Below are positions 13,545 through 22,993 of a stretch of 25,327 nucleotides of DNA, one piece after another. A model generated the notes under the pieces. That model saw only the letters and a program-made list of their open reading frames with translations, was not told the origin of the DNA and did not search any database. Origin of the DNA: CAKSXP01 sp964609305 (GTDB lineage Bacteria > Bacillota > Clostridia > Oscillospirales > Oscillospiraceae); NCBI GenBank assembly GCA_964609305.1, contig CAZSRK010000030.1, positions 1-25,327 of the forward strand. The letters run 5' to 3'. A program made the position numbers and the translations under genes. How positions within the stretch are numbered: the stretch's first letter is position 1; each line of letters begins with the position of its first letter.

Positions 13545-16500
13545 TCAAAACAGGCTCATCTGGCTGCTGTCCGGCATATCGCCGAACGCGCCGATAGCTT
13601 TAAGCTGCTCGATATGTGTCTGGCTGACCTTTGGGCAGGCATCTGACAGCTCCTCTATGGATATGAACTGTTTTCCAGTATCTCGGCAGGATACCAAGTC
13701 CCTCGCCGCTGTCTCTCCCAGGCCGGAGATCGCAACAAACGGCGGGCGCAGGCTCTTGGTACCGACGATGTTGAATTTGGTCGCATCCGATTCGTACAGG
13801 TCAATTGGGGCAAAGTCAAAGCCGCGCATATAAAACTCGTACACGACTTCCAGCGTCGTGAGCAAATCCTCTTCCTTAGCCGTCACATTCGGGTTTTTCC
13901 TTATCTCGTTTATTTTGCTGCGCACCAGGTCCACTCCGCGGGTCATCATGTCCGCGTCAAAGGCGTCCTTCTGACTACGCCGGTAGAAATAGGCGGAATA
14001 GAAGGCCAGCGGCTCGTGCACCTTGAACCAGGCGATGCGGAAAGCCATCATAACATATGCAACGGCGTGCGCCTTCGGAAACAGATAGGCGATCTTGGCA
14101 AGCGACTCAATATACCACTCGGGTACGCCCAGCTTTTCCATCTGTTCGCGCCAGTCGTCCTGAAATCCGCCTTTTTTGACCTTGCCCTTGCGCACAGCCT
14201 CCATGATCTTGAATGCGGTCTTTGGCTCCATGCCTTTGGATATGAGAAAAATCATAATGTCATCGCGACAACCCACAGTCTCTTTGACCGTCGCGGTACC
14301 TGAGAGCACCAATTCCCTGATATTCCCAGCCCATACGTCGGTGCCATGTGAGAAGCCGGACAGCCGGATGAGCGTATCGAAGTCCTTGGGCTTGGTGTCG
14401 ACAAGCATCTGGCGCGTGAAGCCCGTGCCAAACTCGGGAATGCCGAGCGTGCCGGTCTTTCCTATGATGGGGTCATCCTCAGGCAGGCCGAGCGGCGCAG
14501 GAGAACAGTAGATGGCCATCGTCTCGCTGTCATCGAGCGGAACCTTCCGCGCATTGACGCCGGTCATATCCTCCAGCATGCGTATCATCGTCGGGTCATC
14601 GTGACCCAGCTCGTCCAGTTTGAGAAGGTTTGACTCCATCTTGTGATAGTCAAAGTGCGTAGTTATGATGTCGGAATCCTTATCATCCGCCGGGTGCTGC
14701 ACGGGGCAGAAATCCGTCACGTCCATATCCTGCGGGATGATAACGAGTCCGCCGGGATGCTGCCCGGTCGTGCGCTTGACGCCGACACAGCCGGCGGCAA
14801 GGCGGTTCTCCTCTGCCTTGGTGACGACCAGGCCGCGCTCTTCAAGGTACTTTTTGACATAACCATAAGCGGTCTTTTCCGCAAGCGTGCCTATGGTCCC
14901 GGCCTTGAAAACATGACTTCGTCCGAACAGGGTCTCGGTAAATTTATGCGCGTTTGCCTGATATTCGCCGGAGAAGTTCAGGTCGATATCCGGCACCTTG
15001 TCGCCGCCGAATCCAAGGAATGTCTCAAACGGTATGTCAAAGCCGTCCTTTTCCATCATCGTCCCACAGACGGGACAGGCCTTGTCCGGCATGTCCACAC
15101 CGCAGCCATAGTCCTTTCCGGAGTCAAAATCGGAATACCTGCAGTTCGGGCATCGGTAATGCGCTGGCAGGGAGTTGACCTCTGTGATGCCCGAAAGATA
15201 TGCCACTATCGATGAACCGACGCTGCCCCGGGAGCCGACCAGGTATCCGTGTTCCAAGGAGTCGGCGACAAGCTTCTGCGCCGACATGTATATAACGTCA
15301 TAATTCCTGCCCAGTATATCGTGGAGCTCGGTCTCGACACGGCTTCTGACGATTTCCGGCGGGTTCTCACCGTAAAGCTCCGCCATGCGTTCTCTTACCA
15401 GACGCTCAAGATCCTCGGCGGAGTTTTCTATCTTAGGTGTGTAGAGCTCCTTGGGCAGAAGCTCGATCTCCTCGCACATATCTGCTATCATATTCGGGTT
15501 TGTGATAACCACTTCACGGCATTTTTCCTCGCCCAGATATGAAAACTCCTGCATCATTTCATCAGTCGTTTTGAAATACAGGGGCAGCTCCTTATCTGCA
15601 TCGGAGAATTTTTTGGCCGCAAGCAGTATATGGCGATATATCTCATGCTCCGGGTCAAGGAAATGCACGTCTCCGGTCGCGACCACCGGTTTACCCATCC
15701 TCTCGCCCAGACGGACGATGACCCTGTTTAGCTCCCGCAGCCCTTCCTCATCCTTTACCTTGCCGCTGTCGATGAGAAAATGGTTGTTGCAAATGGGCTG
15801 TATCTCCAGATAGTCATAAAACGATGCTATCCTCTCCAGCTCCACGCTGCTTTTTCCGTACAGCACCGCGTCAAAAAGCTCCCCTGCCTCACAGGCCGTA
15901 CCGAGTATCAGCCCCTCACGGTGCTGGATAAGAAGGCTCTTAGGTATGATCGGGTTACGGTGAAAATGCTCAAGGTGGGACTTGGAAATAAGCTCATATA
16001 GATTTTTAAGGCCCGTCTTGTTTTTTACAAGCATGATTATATGGCGCGTATGGCGATTCGTGGAAGTCTTTCTGCGCAGGACCGCGCAGATCCTCTCGAT
16101 ATCGTCGACTGTTTTTGCCCCCTGCTCCTCGAGCATGCCAACAAATCGATGGAGCATGTAGACAAGCGTGACCGCATCGTCCGAGGCGCGGTGATGCCGG
16201 AAATCCGGCAGTCCGAGGTGGGAGGCAACTACATTGAGCCTGTGCCGCTTCAGCTCCGGCAGCAGGCACTGGCTCAAAACCAGCGTGTCTATGTATACAG
16301 GGTCAAACTCCATCCCCTCGCGCCGGCAGGCGGCGGATATGAAACCGATATCAAAATCCGCGTTATGCGCCACGAGGGGCCTGTCTCCGCAGAATTCAAG
16401 AAACGCACGCACCGCCTGCGCCTCTTCAGGCGCGTCAAACACATCCCGATCGGTGATACCGGTCAGCCGCTGCACCTCCGCAGGTATGGGCATGCCTGGG

Positions 16501-17531
16501 TTTACGAAGGTCTGGAACCTCTCCCCCGCCTTGCCATCGCGGAATATCACCCCGCCGATCTCTGTTATGCGGTCATTTTCCGCGGACAGCCCTGTCGTCT
16601 CAAGATCGAAGGCGACAAATTCATCGTGCAGAGATCTGTCGCTGTGCCCGTGCACGGCGAGGCTCGCATCAATATCATTTACAAAATAGCCTTCCAGTCC
16701 GTAAATGATTTTCAGCCCGGCGCTGCCGGCAAGTCCCCATGCCTCAGGAAACGCCTGTGCAACGCCATGATCGGTTATCGCGATTGCCGGATGCCCCCAG
16801 GCGGCAGCCCGTTTTATCGCAGCGGCGGGGTCCGTAAGGGCATCCATGGCGCTGTATTTCGTGTGCAGATGCAGCTCGACGCGCTTCTCACCCTCATATG
16901 TATCCCTGCGCTCCGGCTTCGTACTGAGCATTATGTTTCGCGGCTCGATGGAAATGTCGTCGTCATATCTGTTGTAGCTGACATTTCCCTGTACTGTAAG
17001 GTACGCCCCGGGCTTTATCAGATCGACGATTGACTTGTCCTCTCCATCGCGCAGATACTTTGAAACGTGGATTGAGCCCGTATAATCCGTCATAGAAAAG
17101 CTCAGGACCCAGGCTTTGCGTTTTTGTATTTCGCGGCTGTCGACCTCGAACACCTCTCCGCGCACGATAACGCTGCCGGACTCAAGGTCCAGTCCGCTGA
17201 TGGGCGCGGGTTCTCCCCTGATGCTCTTGCCAAAGAGCACCCTGCCGGTCTTTTTCTTTTCGCTTTTTTTCTCCCCTGTGGTTATGGGAGCCGGTGCCGG
17301 GGTCGTAATCCTCGCCGAGTTCAGCCCGAAAAAGGCGGCGATCCTTCCCTCCAGTGCAGACAGCTCCGCCGGCGCCGGTACACGGGCAAAATCCGCTTCT
17401 ACGGACATCTCCATCCGCTCGCGTGATACCGTCACCGAACGCACCCACGCGCGATCGAGCCCGCCGCACAGCTCGTCCAGCTCAGCGCAGCAGGCAAACA
17501 TATCAAGAAATGCAATTCTCTCCTGTGGCAT
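13545..17531 (-). CDS. polC: DNA polymerase III PolC-type alpha subunit
   Basis: The replicative polymerase of low-GC Gram-positives, with built-in 3'-5' proofreading. Domains in order: a short N-terminal region; an OB-fold (about 115-205); a PHP domain starting at residue 217 (VELHLHTKYSAMD) that is interrupted by the DEDD exonuclease (about 304-480; AFDLETTG, AHNADFDIGF, HRASDDAV); the resumed PHP; and the polymerase domain with GSRGSVGSS, a zinc-binding Cys cluster (CPNC...CPVC) and the catalytic DIDLNFSG near residue 845. The C-terminal helix-hairpin-helix region ends in DSSQMSLF. At 1328 residues it is about 100 shorter than B. subtilis PolC (1437), mostly through a reduced N-terminal domain. 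GGAGAAAG precedes the ATG. It is the last gene of the operon, 17 bases after ispG. Confidence 0.97.
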   Translation of the reverse strand: MPQERIAFLDMFACCAELDELCGGLDRAWVRSVTVSRERMEMSVEADFARVPAPAELSALEGRIAAFFGLNSARITTPAPAPITTGEKKSEKKKTGRVLFGKSIRGEPAPISGLDLESGSVIVRGEVFEVDSREIQKRKAWVLSFSMTDYTGSIHVSKYLRDGEDKSIVDLIKPGAYLTVQGNVSYNRYDDDISIEPRNIMLSTKPERRDTYEGEKRVELHLHTKYSAMDALTDPAAAIKRAAAWGHPAIAITDHGVAQAFPEAWGLAGSAGLKIIYGLEGYFVNDIDASLAVHGHSDRSLHDEFVAFDLETTGLSAENDRITEIGGVIFRDGKAGERFQTFVNPGMPIPAEVQRLTGITDRDVFDAPEEAQAVRAFLEFCGDRPLVAHNADFDIGFISAACRREGMEFDPVYIDTLVLSQCLLPELKRHRLNVVASHLGLPDFRHHRASDDAVTLVYMLHRFVGMLEEQGAKTVDDIERICAVLRRKTSTNRHTRHIIMLVKNKTGLKNLYELISKSHLEHFHRNPIIPKSLLIQHREGLILGTACEAGELFDAVLYGKSSVELERIASFYDYLEIQPICNNHFLIDSGKVKDEEGLRELNRVIVRLGERMGKPVVATGDVHFLDPEHEIYRHILLAAKKFSDADKELPLYFKTTDEMMQEFSYLGEEKCREVVITNPNMIADMCEEIELLPKELYTPKIENSAEDLERLVRERMAELYGENPPEIVRSRVETELHDILGRNYDVIYMSAQKLVADSLEHGYLVGSRGSVGSSIVAYLSGITEVNSLPAHYRCPNCRYSDFDSGKDYGCGVDMPDKACPVCGTMMEKDGFDIPFETFLGFGGDKVPDIDLNFSGEYQANAHKFTETLFGRSHVFKAGTIGTLAEKTAYGYVKKYLEERGLVVTKAEENRLAAGCVGVKRTTGQHPGGLVIIPQDMDVTDFCPVQHPADDKDSDIITTHFDYHKMESNLLKLDELGHDDPTMIRMLEDMTGVNARKVPLDDSETMAIYCSPAPLGLPEDDPIIGKTGTLGIPEFGTGFTRQMLVDTKPKDFDTLIRLSGFSHGTDVWAGNIRELVLSGTATVKETVGCRDDIMIFLISKGMEPKTAFKIMEAVRKGKVKKGGFQDDWREQMEKLGVPEWYIESLAKIAYLFPKAHAVAYVMMAFRIAWFKVHEPLAFYSAYFYRRSQKDAFDADMMTRGVDLVRSKINEIRKNPNVTAKEEDLLTTLEVVYEFYMRGFDFAPIDLYESDATKFNIVGTKSLRPPFVAISGLGETAARDLVSCRDTGKQFISIEELSDACPKVSQTHIEQLKAIGAFGDMPDSSQMSLF

Positions 17532-17548
17532 TTATCTTTCTCCCAGTC

Positions 17549-18595
17549 TCAGTTGTCGCGCTCTATCAGTGCCAGCAGCTCAGCCGCCAGCCGATTCTCG
17601 GGAAACCGGCCGACAACCTCGCCTTTTTTGAATATGACGCCCTCGCCGTTTCCCCCGGCAAGACCGTAGTCGGCATGTCTGGCCTCCCCCGGGCCGTTGA
17701 CGACACAGCCCATTACCGCGACCGTTATATCCCTTCTGCAGCCGGCAAGTTCCTTCTCCACCTCGCGCACGGCGCTTATGAGGTCGATCTTGGTTCTGCC
17801 GCAGGTAGGGCACGATATTATGTTAACTCCATCGCGCTTTAGCCCCGCCGCCTTCAATATTGAAATACCTGCCCTGACCTCCTGCTCAGGATCAGCGGTC
17901 AGCGAGACGCGGATCGTATCACCGATTCCATCGAGTAATAGCGCGCCTATTCCGACCGAGGATTTGACAAGCCCCATGTACTCCGTACCGGTCTCGGTAA
18001 CACCGAGATGCAGCGGATAATTTGTCTGCTGCGCCAGCATTTTGCAGGCCTTCACTGTAAGCGCGGTGTCCGAGGCCTTAAGCGAGATGCATATATCGTC
18101 AAAATCAAGGCTCTCCAGCAGACGCACTTTATCCAGCGCACTTATGCACATTGCCTCCGCCGTTAAACCATATTCGTCAAGCAGGCGCCTCTCCAGGCTG
18201 CCTCCGTTTACTCCTATCCTTATCGGAACATTATGTAAACTACACGTTCTGACGACAGCACGCAGATTCTCCTCCGTGCCTATGTTGCCGGGGTTTATCC
18301 GCACGGCGTCAGCGCCGCGCTCGACAGCTTCTATTGCCAGCTTGTGGTCAAAATGTATATCGGCCACGACCGGTATGGGCGAGCGTTCCTTTATCTGCCC
18401 GATAGCGCGGGCAGCTTCCATCGTTGGCACGGCCACGCGGATTATGTCACAGCCCGCAGCCGCCAGGCGCTGTATCTGCCCGAGTGTCGAGCGTGGGTCC
18501 TCAGTCGGCGTCGTGCACATCGACTGCACCGTGACCGGTGCGCCGCCGCCTACGGCGACGCCGCCGACCATTATCTGTTTTGTATATCCAGCCAT
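17549..18595 (-). CDS. ispG: 4-hydroxy-3-methylbut-2-en-1-yl diphosphate synthase (IspG/GcpE)
   Basis: A [4Fe-4S] enzyme of the MEP isoprenoid pathway that converts methylerythritol cyclodiphosphate to HMBPP. The N-terminal TIM-barrel part shows VQSMCTTPTEDPRSTLGQI, VADIHFDHKLAIEA and RINPGNIG. The C-terminal cluster domain has the ligand cysteines in SCPTCGRTKIDL and MGCVVNGPGEA, with the usual glutamate after them. The length of 348 residues is normal for the two-domain bacterial form. The start ATG 18595 follows AGGAT. It sits ten bases after rseP and 17 before polC. With dxr two genes upstream, this operon supplies two MEP steps that feed the undecaprenyl synthase also encoded here. Confidence 0.96.
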   Translation of the reverse strand: MAGYTKQIMVGGVAVGGGAPVTVQSMCTTPTEDPRSTLGQIQRLAAAGCDIIRVAVPTMEAARAIGQIKERSPIPVVADIHFDHKLAIEAVERGADAVRINPGNIGTEENLRAVVRTCSLHNVPIRIGVNGGSLERRLLDEYGLTAEAMCISALDKVRLLESLDFDDICISLKASDTALTVKACKMLAQQTNYPLHLGVTETGTEYMGLVKSSVGIGALLLDGIGDTIRVSLTADPEQEVRAGISILKAAGLKRDGVNIISCPTCGRTKIDLISAVREVEKELAGCRRDITVAVMGCVVNGPGEARHADYGLAGGNGEGVIFKKGEVVGRFPENRLAAELLALIERDN

Positions 18596-18605
18596 AATAA
18601 TTATC

Positions 18606-19664
18606 CTAATTAATGATTTTTACGATGTCGTTAAACATGACAAATACCATTAGCGCCAGAAGCAGGAACAGTCCGACGGCGTTGATATACCCCTCGTACT
18701 TCGGATCCAGACGGCGCCGTGTTATCTTTTCTATTACGAATGTGATTATAAGAAACAGCACTCTTCCGCCGTCCAGCGCCGGTATCGGAAGCAGGTTCAT
18801 AACAGCGAGGTTTATGGCGATAAGCGCCGTCAGATACGCGATATTCATCATCGCGTCGTAGAAAGTCGGAGAGCTCTTACCGACGTCGTTCATGACGCCC
18901 ACTATCCCGACGACACCGGACATGTCGTTTATCCCGACGACGCCGGTGATGAGATCGACAAGGCTCAGCCGCACAATCCGTACGAAATCAAGCGCGCAAT
19001 ACCATGAGTACTTCAATCGAGCCAGTGCGCCGGTCTCCTTAACGCCGAAGTACAGGCCGTATTTCAGCTCGGTCCCTCCATCCTCGGTCGGGTATTCAAC
19101 GAGCGTTATCGGGTAATCGTCGAGGTACACCTTCTCTCCGTCGCGGATGAGCACGATGTCGGCGGTGTCCTTTCCGCCGCGCTGAAGATATGTTGAAACG
19201 TCAGAGGAAAAATATATCCGCTCCCCGTTTATCTTGTAAAACTCGTCGCCCTCGAGAAAACCGTACTCTCCAACATAGGGACAACCGTCCATAAATCCCG
19301 TTATGGTCGGGGTCATGAAGCTGTCCTGCTGTGAAAATACCAGCAGTATCAGAAGAAATCCGAATATGAAATTCATCCCGGCGCCCGCGACAAGGATTAT
19401 GAATCGCTTCCATACGGCCTGGTTGCCAAAAGCACGAGGGTCGGACGAATCCGCATCCTCCCCCTCCATGGCGCAGTATCCGCCCAGCGGCAGGATGCGC
19501 AGAGAGTAAAGCGTCTCCTTGCCCTGCTTTTTGAATATTGCGGGCCCCATACCGATGGCATATTCCGTTACTTTGACGCCGCATGCCTTGGCCGCAAGAA
19601 AATGGCCAAGCTCATGGGTCGCGATAAGGATTCCAAAAATGATGATCGCTATAATGATATACAT
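18606..19664 (-). CDS. rseP: RIP metalloprotease RseP / site-2 protease
   Basis: An integral membrane zinc protease that cuts transmembrane segments of anti-sigma factors and leftover signal peptides. The zinc-binding HELGH is at residues 17-21 inside the first membrane helix. The second active-site motif NLLPIPALDGG lies near residue 290 in a later helix. Between them are further membrane segments and a PDZ-like domain (about 130-190). The gene has 352 residues, a little shorter than the E. coli enzyme with its two PDZ domains, as is common in Firmicutes. GAGGA precedes the ATG. It lies 12 bases after dxr in the conserved dxr-rseP-ispG-polC order. Which anti-sigma factor it cuts here is unknown. 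Confidence 0.95.
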   Translation of the reverse strand: MYIIIAIIIFGILIATHELGHFLAAKACGVKVTEYAIGMGPAIFKKQGKETLYSLRILPLGGYCAMEGEDADSSDPRAFGNQAVWKRFIILVAGAGMNFIFGFLLILLVFSQQDSFMTPTITGFMDGCPYVGEYGFLEGDEFYKINGERIYFSSDVSTYLQRGGKDTADIVLIRDGEKVYLDDYPITLVEYPTEDGGTELKYGLYFGVKETGALARLKYSWYCALDFVRIVRLSLVDLITGVVGINDMSGVVGIVGVMNDVGKSSPTFYDAMMNIAYLTALIAINLAVMNLLPIPALDGGRVLFLIITFVIEKITRRRLDPKYEGYINAVGLFLLLALMVFVMFNDIVKIIN

Positions 19665-19676
19665 ATATAATATTCC

Positions 19677-20819
19677 TCAGGGATCTATTGACTTTCTTGC
19701 CTCCGCGTCGGCCTGACGTATCTCATCGAGCGTCGGCCTGTCTATAATCTCTATGCGGGAAAGCGCCCGTTCAACACAGGTGCTTATCTCATTATAACCT
19801 ATCCTGCCCTCAAGAAACCGCCATACGGCGGCCTCGTTGGCCGCAGAGAGTATGCACGGCCCCGTACCCCCGCGTTTTGCGCACTCCAGCGCAAGGCGCA
19901 GACAGGGGAAATTCTCATAGTCCGGCTCGTAAAACGTAAGTTTCCCGAGTCTTGCAAAATCAAGGCTTTCGGAGATCATACCGCCGCGTTCAGGATAGGT
20001 CAGCGCGTATTGTATCGGGATGCGCATGTCGTGCGCACCCAGTTGGGCGATGACCGAGCCATCCGTCATCTCGACCATTGAGTGCACGATGCTCTCGGGA
20101 TGGATGACGATCTGTATCTGCTCCGGCGTGCAGCCGAAAAGATGCATTGCCTCAATAAACTCAAGGCCCTTGTTCATCATTGTCGCCGAGTCAATGCTTA
20201 TCTTGGGCCCCATATTCCAGGTAGGATGCGCCAGTGCACGCTCAGGTGTGACATCCGCGGTCTGCTCAAGCGTCATGCCGCGAAATGGGCCGCCGGAGCC
20301 CGTCAGAAGTATCTTTCCGAGATGCTTTTTCCCGTCCGCCTTCGTGTTCAGGCACTGGAATATCGCCGAGTGCTCCGAGTCGACGGGCACGATCTCCGCC
20401 GAGTGCTCCGCAGCGGCCTGCATGACAAGCTCTCCTGCGCACACGAGCGTCTCTTTATTTGCAAGCGCGATGCACTTGCCCTTTTCTATTGCGGCAAGAG
20501 TCGGCCTGAGCCCTACGGAGCCGGATACCGCCGTCACAACTGCGTCCGCCTCATGCATGACCGCCGCCTCAACAAGCCCGTGTTCCCCGCTTCCGATGGC
20601 AATATCCATGTCGGCAAGCCGCACGCGCAGGTCCCGCGCGGCTGCCTCGTCAAAGACCGCTATGTACGCCGGTTTGAATAGTCTCGCCTGTTCCTCAAGC
20701 AATTTGGTGCTGCGCTGCGCCGCAAGCGAACATACTCTCAGGCCAAGTCGGGAGGCAACATCCGCCGTCTGCCGGCCTATGGAGCCGGTGGAGCCAAGGA
20801 TCGCAATGCTTCTTACCAT
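19677..20819 (-). CDS. dxr: 1-deoxy-D-xylulose 5-phosphate reductoisomerase
   Basis: The first committed enzyme of the MEP pathway. It rearranges and reduces DXP to methylerythritol 4-phosphate with NADPH and a divalent metal. The NADPH-binding loop GSTGSIGRQT opens the protein. Metal and substrate residues lie in PVDSEHSAIFQCL, TGSGGPFRG and the segment MGPKISIDSATMMNKGLE. The 380-residue length is standard. The ATG at 20819 follows GAGGAAG. It is 12 bases after cdsA. It is the fosmidomycin target in organisms that carry it. Confidence 0.97.
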   Translation of the reverse strand: MVRSIAILGSTGSIGRQTADVASRLGLRVCSLAAQRSTKLLEEQARLFKPAYIAVFDEAAARDLRVRLADMDIAIGSGEHGLVEAAVMHEADAVVTAVSGSVGLRPTLAAIEKGKCIALANKETLVCAGELVMQAAAEHSAEIVPVDSEHSAIFQCLNTKADGKKHLGKILLTGSGGPFRGMTLEQTADVTPERALAHPTWNMGPKISIDSATMMNKGLEFIEAMHLFGCTPEQIQIVIHPESIVHSMVEMTDGSVIAQLGAHDMRIPIQYALTYPERGGMISESLDFARLGKLTFYEPDYENFPCLRLALECAKRGGTGPCILSAANEAAVWRFLEGRIGYNEISTCVERALSRIEIIDRPTLDEIRQADAEARKSIDP

Positions 20820-20831
20820 ATTTCAGCTTCC

Positions 20832-21653
20832 TCAGACCGCAATGGCCGGCGTCCACAGCATCAGTATCTCGAGCAGAGGCGCAACAAATACCATGCCGTC
20901 AAAGCGATCAAGCGCCCCGCCATGCCCGGGCAGCAGGTTTCCGTAATCCTTAATGCCGCACTCACGTTTTATCGCGGAAAATGAAAGGTCGCCGAGCTGG
21001 CAGGCAAGGCTGCCAAGAAAGCCGTAGATAAGCAGGAGAAGGAAGCTGACTTCAAAATGCGCCAGTTTCAGCACTATCCCGTATATCATAATTATCACTA
21101 TTGCCGCGGCAAAACCGCCTATGCTGCCCTCGATGGTCTTATCGGGGCTGAGATGCGGCACGAGCTTATGCCTGCCGAGGAAAATCCCGGCGAAGTATGC
21201 TCCGCTGTCGCTGGAAAACGCCACGATGAATGGCAGGAGCAAAAACGCCCATCTCTTCTCACCCGTGCCGATACGCACAAGCGCAGCCAGCAGCAGAGGA
21301 ATGAGCGCCCCCGCGACAAAGACGACGGCCACCGCACGGAAAGGCAGGCGCTCCTCCTGGCGGAAAGTCAGCATTATCTCGCAAAAGCACAGGACGAAAA
21401 GAAGAAAAATAGCCGTATAGGTAATATTATCTCTCAACTCAAACGCAGCGCCAAGGGCTATCGCGGCGGCGCTGACCATGGCATATATGCGCAGACGCAT
21501 GTTGACCTCCTGTGCGGCGCAGCCGATAAGCTCCCATGCAGCGATCGCGCAAATTGCCGCAACAACGCAGGCAAATACCCACAGCGGCAGCGCAAAGATT
21601 ACTACAAGCAGCAGCGGTATACCGATTGCCGCAACGATTATCCTGGTTTTCAT
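20832..21653 (-). CDS. cdsA: Phosphatidate cytidylyltransferase (CDP-diglyceride synthase)
   Basis: A polytopic membrane enzyme that makes CDP-diacylglycerol from phosphatidate and CTP, the branch point for all phospholipids. The 273-residue product is hydrophobic with about eight helices. The family signature LGDLSFSAIKRECGIKDYGN, followed by LLPGHGGALDRFD, is at the C-terminus and contains the metal-binding acidic residues. The start codon overlaps the uppS stop in an ATGA arrangement, so translation is probably coupled. Confidence 0.96.
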   Translation of the reverse strand: MKTRIIVAAIGIPLLLVVIFALPLWVFACVVAAICAIAAWELIGCAAQEVNMRLRIYAMVSAAAIALGAAFELRDNITYTAIFLLFVLCFCEIMLTFRQEERLPFRAVAVVFVAGALIPLLLAALVRIGTGEKRWAFLLLPFIVAFSSDSGAYFAGIFLGRHKLVPHLSPDKTIEGSIGGFAAAIVIIMIYGIVLKLAHFEVSFLLLLIYGFLGSLACQLGDLSFSAIKRECGIKDYGNLLPGHGGALDRFDGMVFVAPLLEILMLWTPAIAV

Positions 21654-22393
21654 TTCCTGGTACCTCCAAATCTCCTGTTGCGTCTTTGATATGCTGCGAT
21701 GGCCAAATTTATCTCTTTTTCATCGAAATCCGGCCATAAAGTATCTGTATAGTATAATTCCGCGTAGGCAGCCTGCCACAACAGGAAGTTTGACAGACGC
21801 TGCTCCCCACTGGGCCGGATGATTAAGTCGGGGTCGGGCACACCCGCGGAATACAAAAAAGCGGAGAACTTCTCCTCGGTAAGATCGTTCTGCGCGCCCT
21901 GTGCCACCTTCTCGGCATAGGCGCGCGCTGCGCGGACGATCTCGTCGCGCCCGCCATAGTTGACGCAGACGTTTACCTGGCATCCCCCGAAATGCGTGCT
22001 TATCTCGGCGGTGCGCTCGATAAGCTCGCGCAGCCTGGGCGAGAGCACGCTGGTGTCTCCGAAGAACTTCATTCGCACACGGTCTCGCTCCATACGCTCT
22101 ATCGCCTCAAGCAGATACTTCTCGAGCAGGGACATAATCGTATCTATCTCCTCGCGCGGGCGCTTCCAGTTTTCCGTTGAAAACGCATAACATGTCAGGT
22201 ATTCAAGACCGATATCCTTGCAATAGGTCGCAACCCGCCGGAACGTTTCGGTGCCGGCGGCGTGTCCGGCGGTACGGGGCAGTCCGCGCTGCTGCGCCCA
22301 GCGCCCGTTCCCGTCCATTATAACGGCAATGTGGCGGGGGAGATTAGAAAAATCAACCGCCCCCGCCGTTTTTTTTGATTTGAAAAATCCCAT
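21650..22393 (-). CDS. uppS: Undecaprenyl diphosphate synthase (cis-prenyltransferase)
   Basis: Condenses isopentenyl diphosphate onto farnesyl diphosphate to make the C55 lipid carrier for peptidoglycan and teichoic acids. The catalytic signature HIAVIMDGNGRWA, the conserved TCYAFSTENWKRP and the C-terminal block DLIIRPSGEQRLSNFLLWQAAYAELYYTD are all present. I start it at ATG 22393 (MGFFKSKK), giving 247 residues, the family size. An in-frame upstream ATG at 22444 would overlap frr by 44 bases and add a lysine- and serine-rich extension. The ribosome-binding site before 22393 is weak (GAGAAG), so coupling to frr, whose stop is seven bases upstream, is likely. Confidence 0.94.
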   Translation of the reverse strand: MGFFKSKKTAGAVDFSNLPRHIAVIMDGNGRWAQQRGLPRTAGHAAGTETFRRVATYCKDIGLEYLTCYAFSTENWKRPREEIDTIMSLLEKYLLEAIERMERDRVRMKFFGDTSVLSPRLRELIERTAEISTHFGGCQVNVCVNYGGRDEIVRAARAYAEKVAQGAQNDLTEEKFSAFLYSAGVPDPDLIIRPSGEQRLSNFLLWQAAYAELYYTDTLWPDFDEKEINLAIAAYQRRNRRFGGTRK

Positions 22394-22400
22394 TGACTTC

Positions 22401-22955
22401 TCAGATCTCGAAGAGCTCTTTTTCCTTTTTGGAAGCCAGCTCATCGACCTTTTTGATATAGTCGTCTGTAAGCTTCTGGAAATCTTTCTCCATGCCCTTG
22501 AGATCGTCCTCCGTTATCTCGGAGGCCTTCTGCTTCTTTTTGAACTTATCCATAGCATCGCGGCGGATATTGCGTATGGCGACCTTGGCCTCCTCCGCGT
22601 ACTTTTTGACCTGCTTGACCAGCTCCTTACGGCGCTCCTCGGTAAGCTGCGGGAAGATCAGACGGATATTGCGCCCGTCGTTCTGCGGATTGATGCCAAG
22701 GTCGGAGGCAAGTATCGCCTTTTCGATATTTTTGAGCGCGGACGCGTCCCACGGCTGTATGACCAGGCTGCGCGGATCCGGGACTGATATTGACGCTATC
22801 TGCTGAATGGGAGTCGGGGTCCCGTAGTAATCAACTGAGATCTGGTCGAGCACGCCGGCATTGGCGCGGCCGGCGCGGACTGATGCAAACTGCGCGGAGA
22901 GAACCTCCGTGGTCTTTTGCATTTTGTCGGTGAATTCTTCATAACCGGTTGACAT
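22401..22955 (-). CDS. frr: Ribosome recycling factor
   Basis: Splits post-termination ribosomes together with EF-G. The 184-residue protein shows the three-helix-bundle pattern: a helix with FASVRAGRANAGVLDQISVDYYGTPTPI, the short beta domain with LVIQPWD and NDGRNIRLIFPQLTEERRKELVKQVKK, and the long helix with VAIRNIRRDAMDKFKK. AGGAGG precedes the ATG. It follows pyrH by 38 bases, the near-universal bacterial order. Confidence 0.97.
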   Translation of the reverse strand: MSTGYEEFTDKMQKTTEVLSAQFASVRAGRANAGVLDQISVDYYGTPTPIQQIASISVPDPRSLVIQPWDASALKNIEKAILASDLGINPQNDGRNIRLIFPQLTEERRKELVKQVKKYAEEAKVAIRNIRRDAMDKFKKKQKASEITEDDLKGMEKDFQKLTDDYIKKVDELASKKEKELFEI

Positions 22956-22993
22956 GGCTTTTTTCCTCCTGTATAAAAATTCTCTTTTTCCTG

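Noticed and set aside
16041..17033. Plus-strand frame of 330 codons inside polC
   Set aside because: Antisense to unbroken PolC domains with invariant motifs; a codon-bias artefact of high GC.
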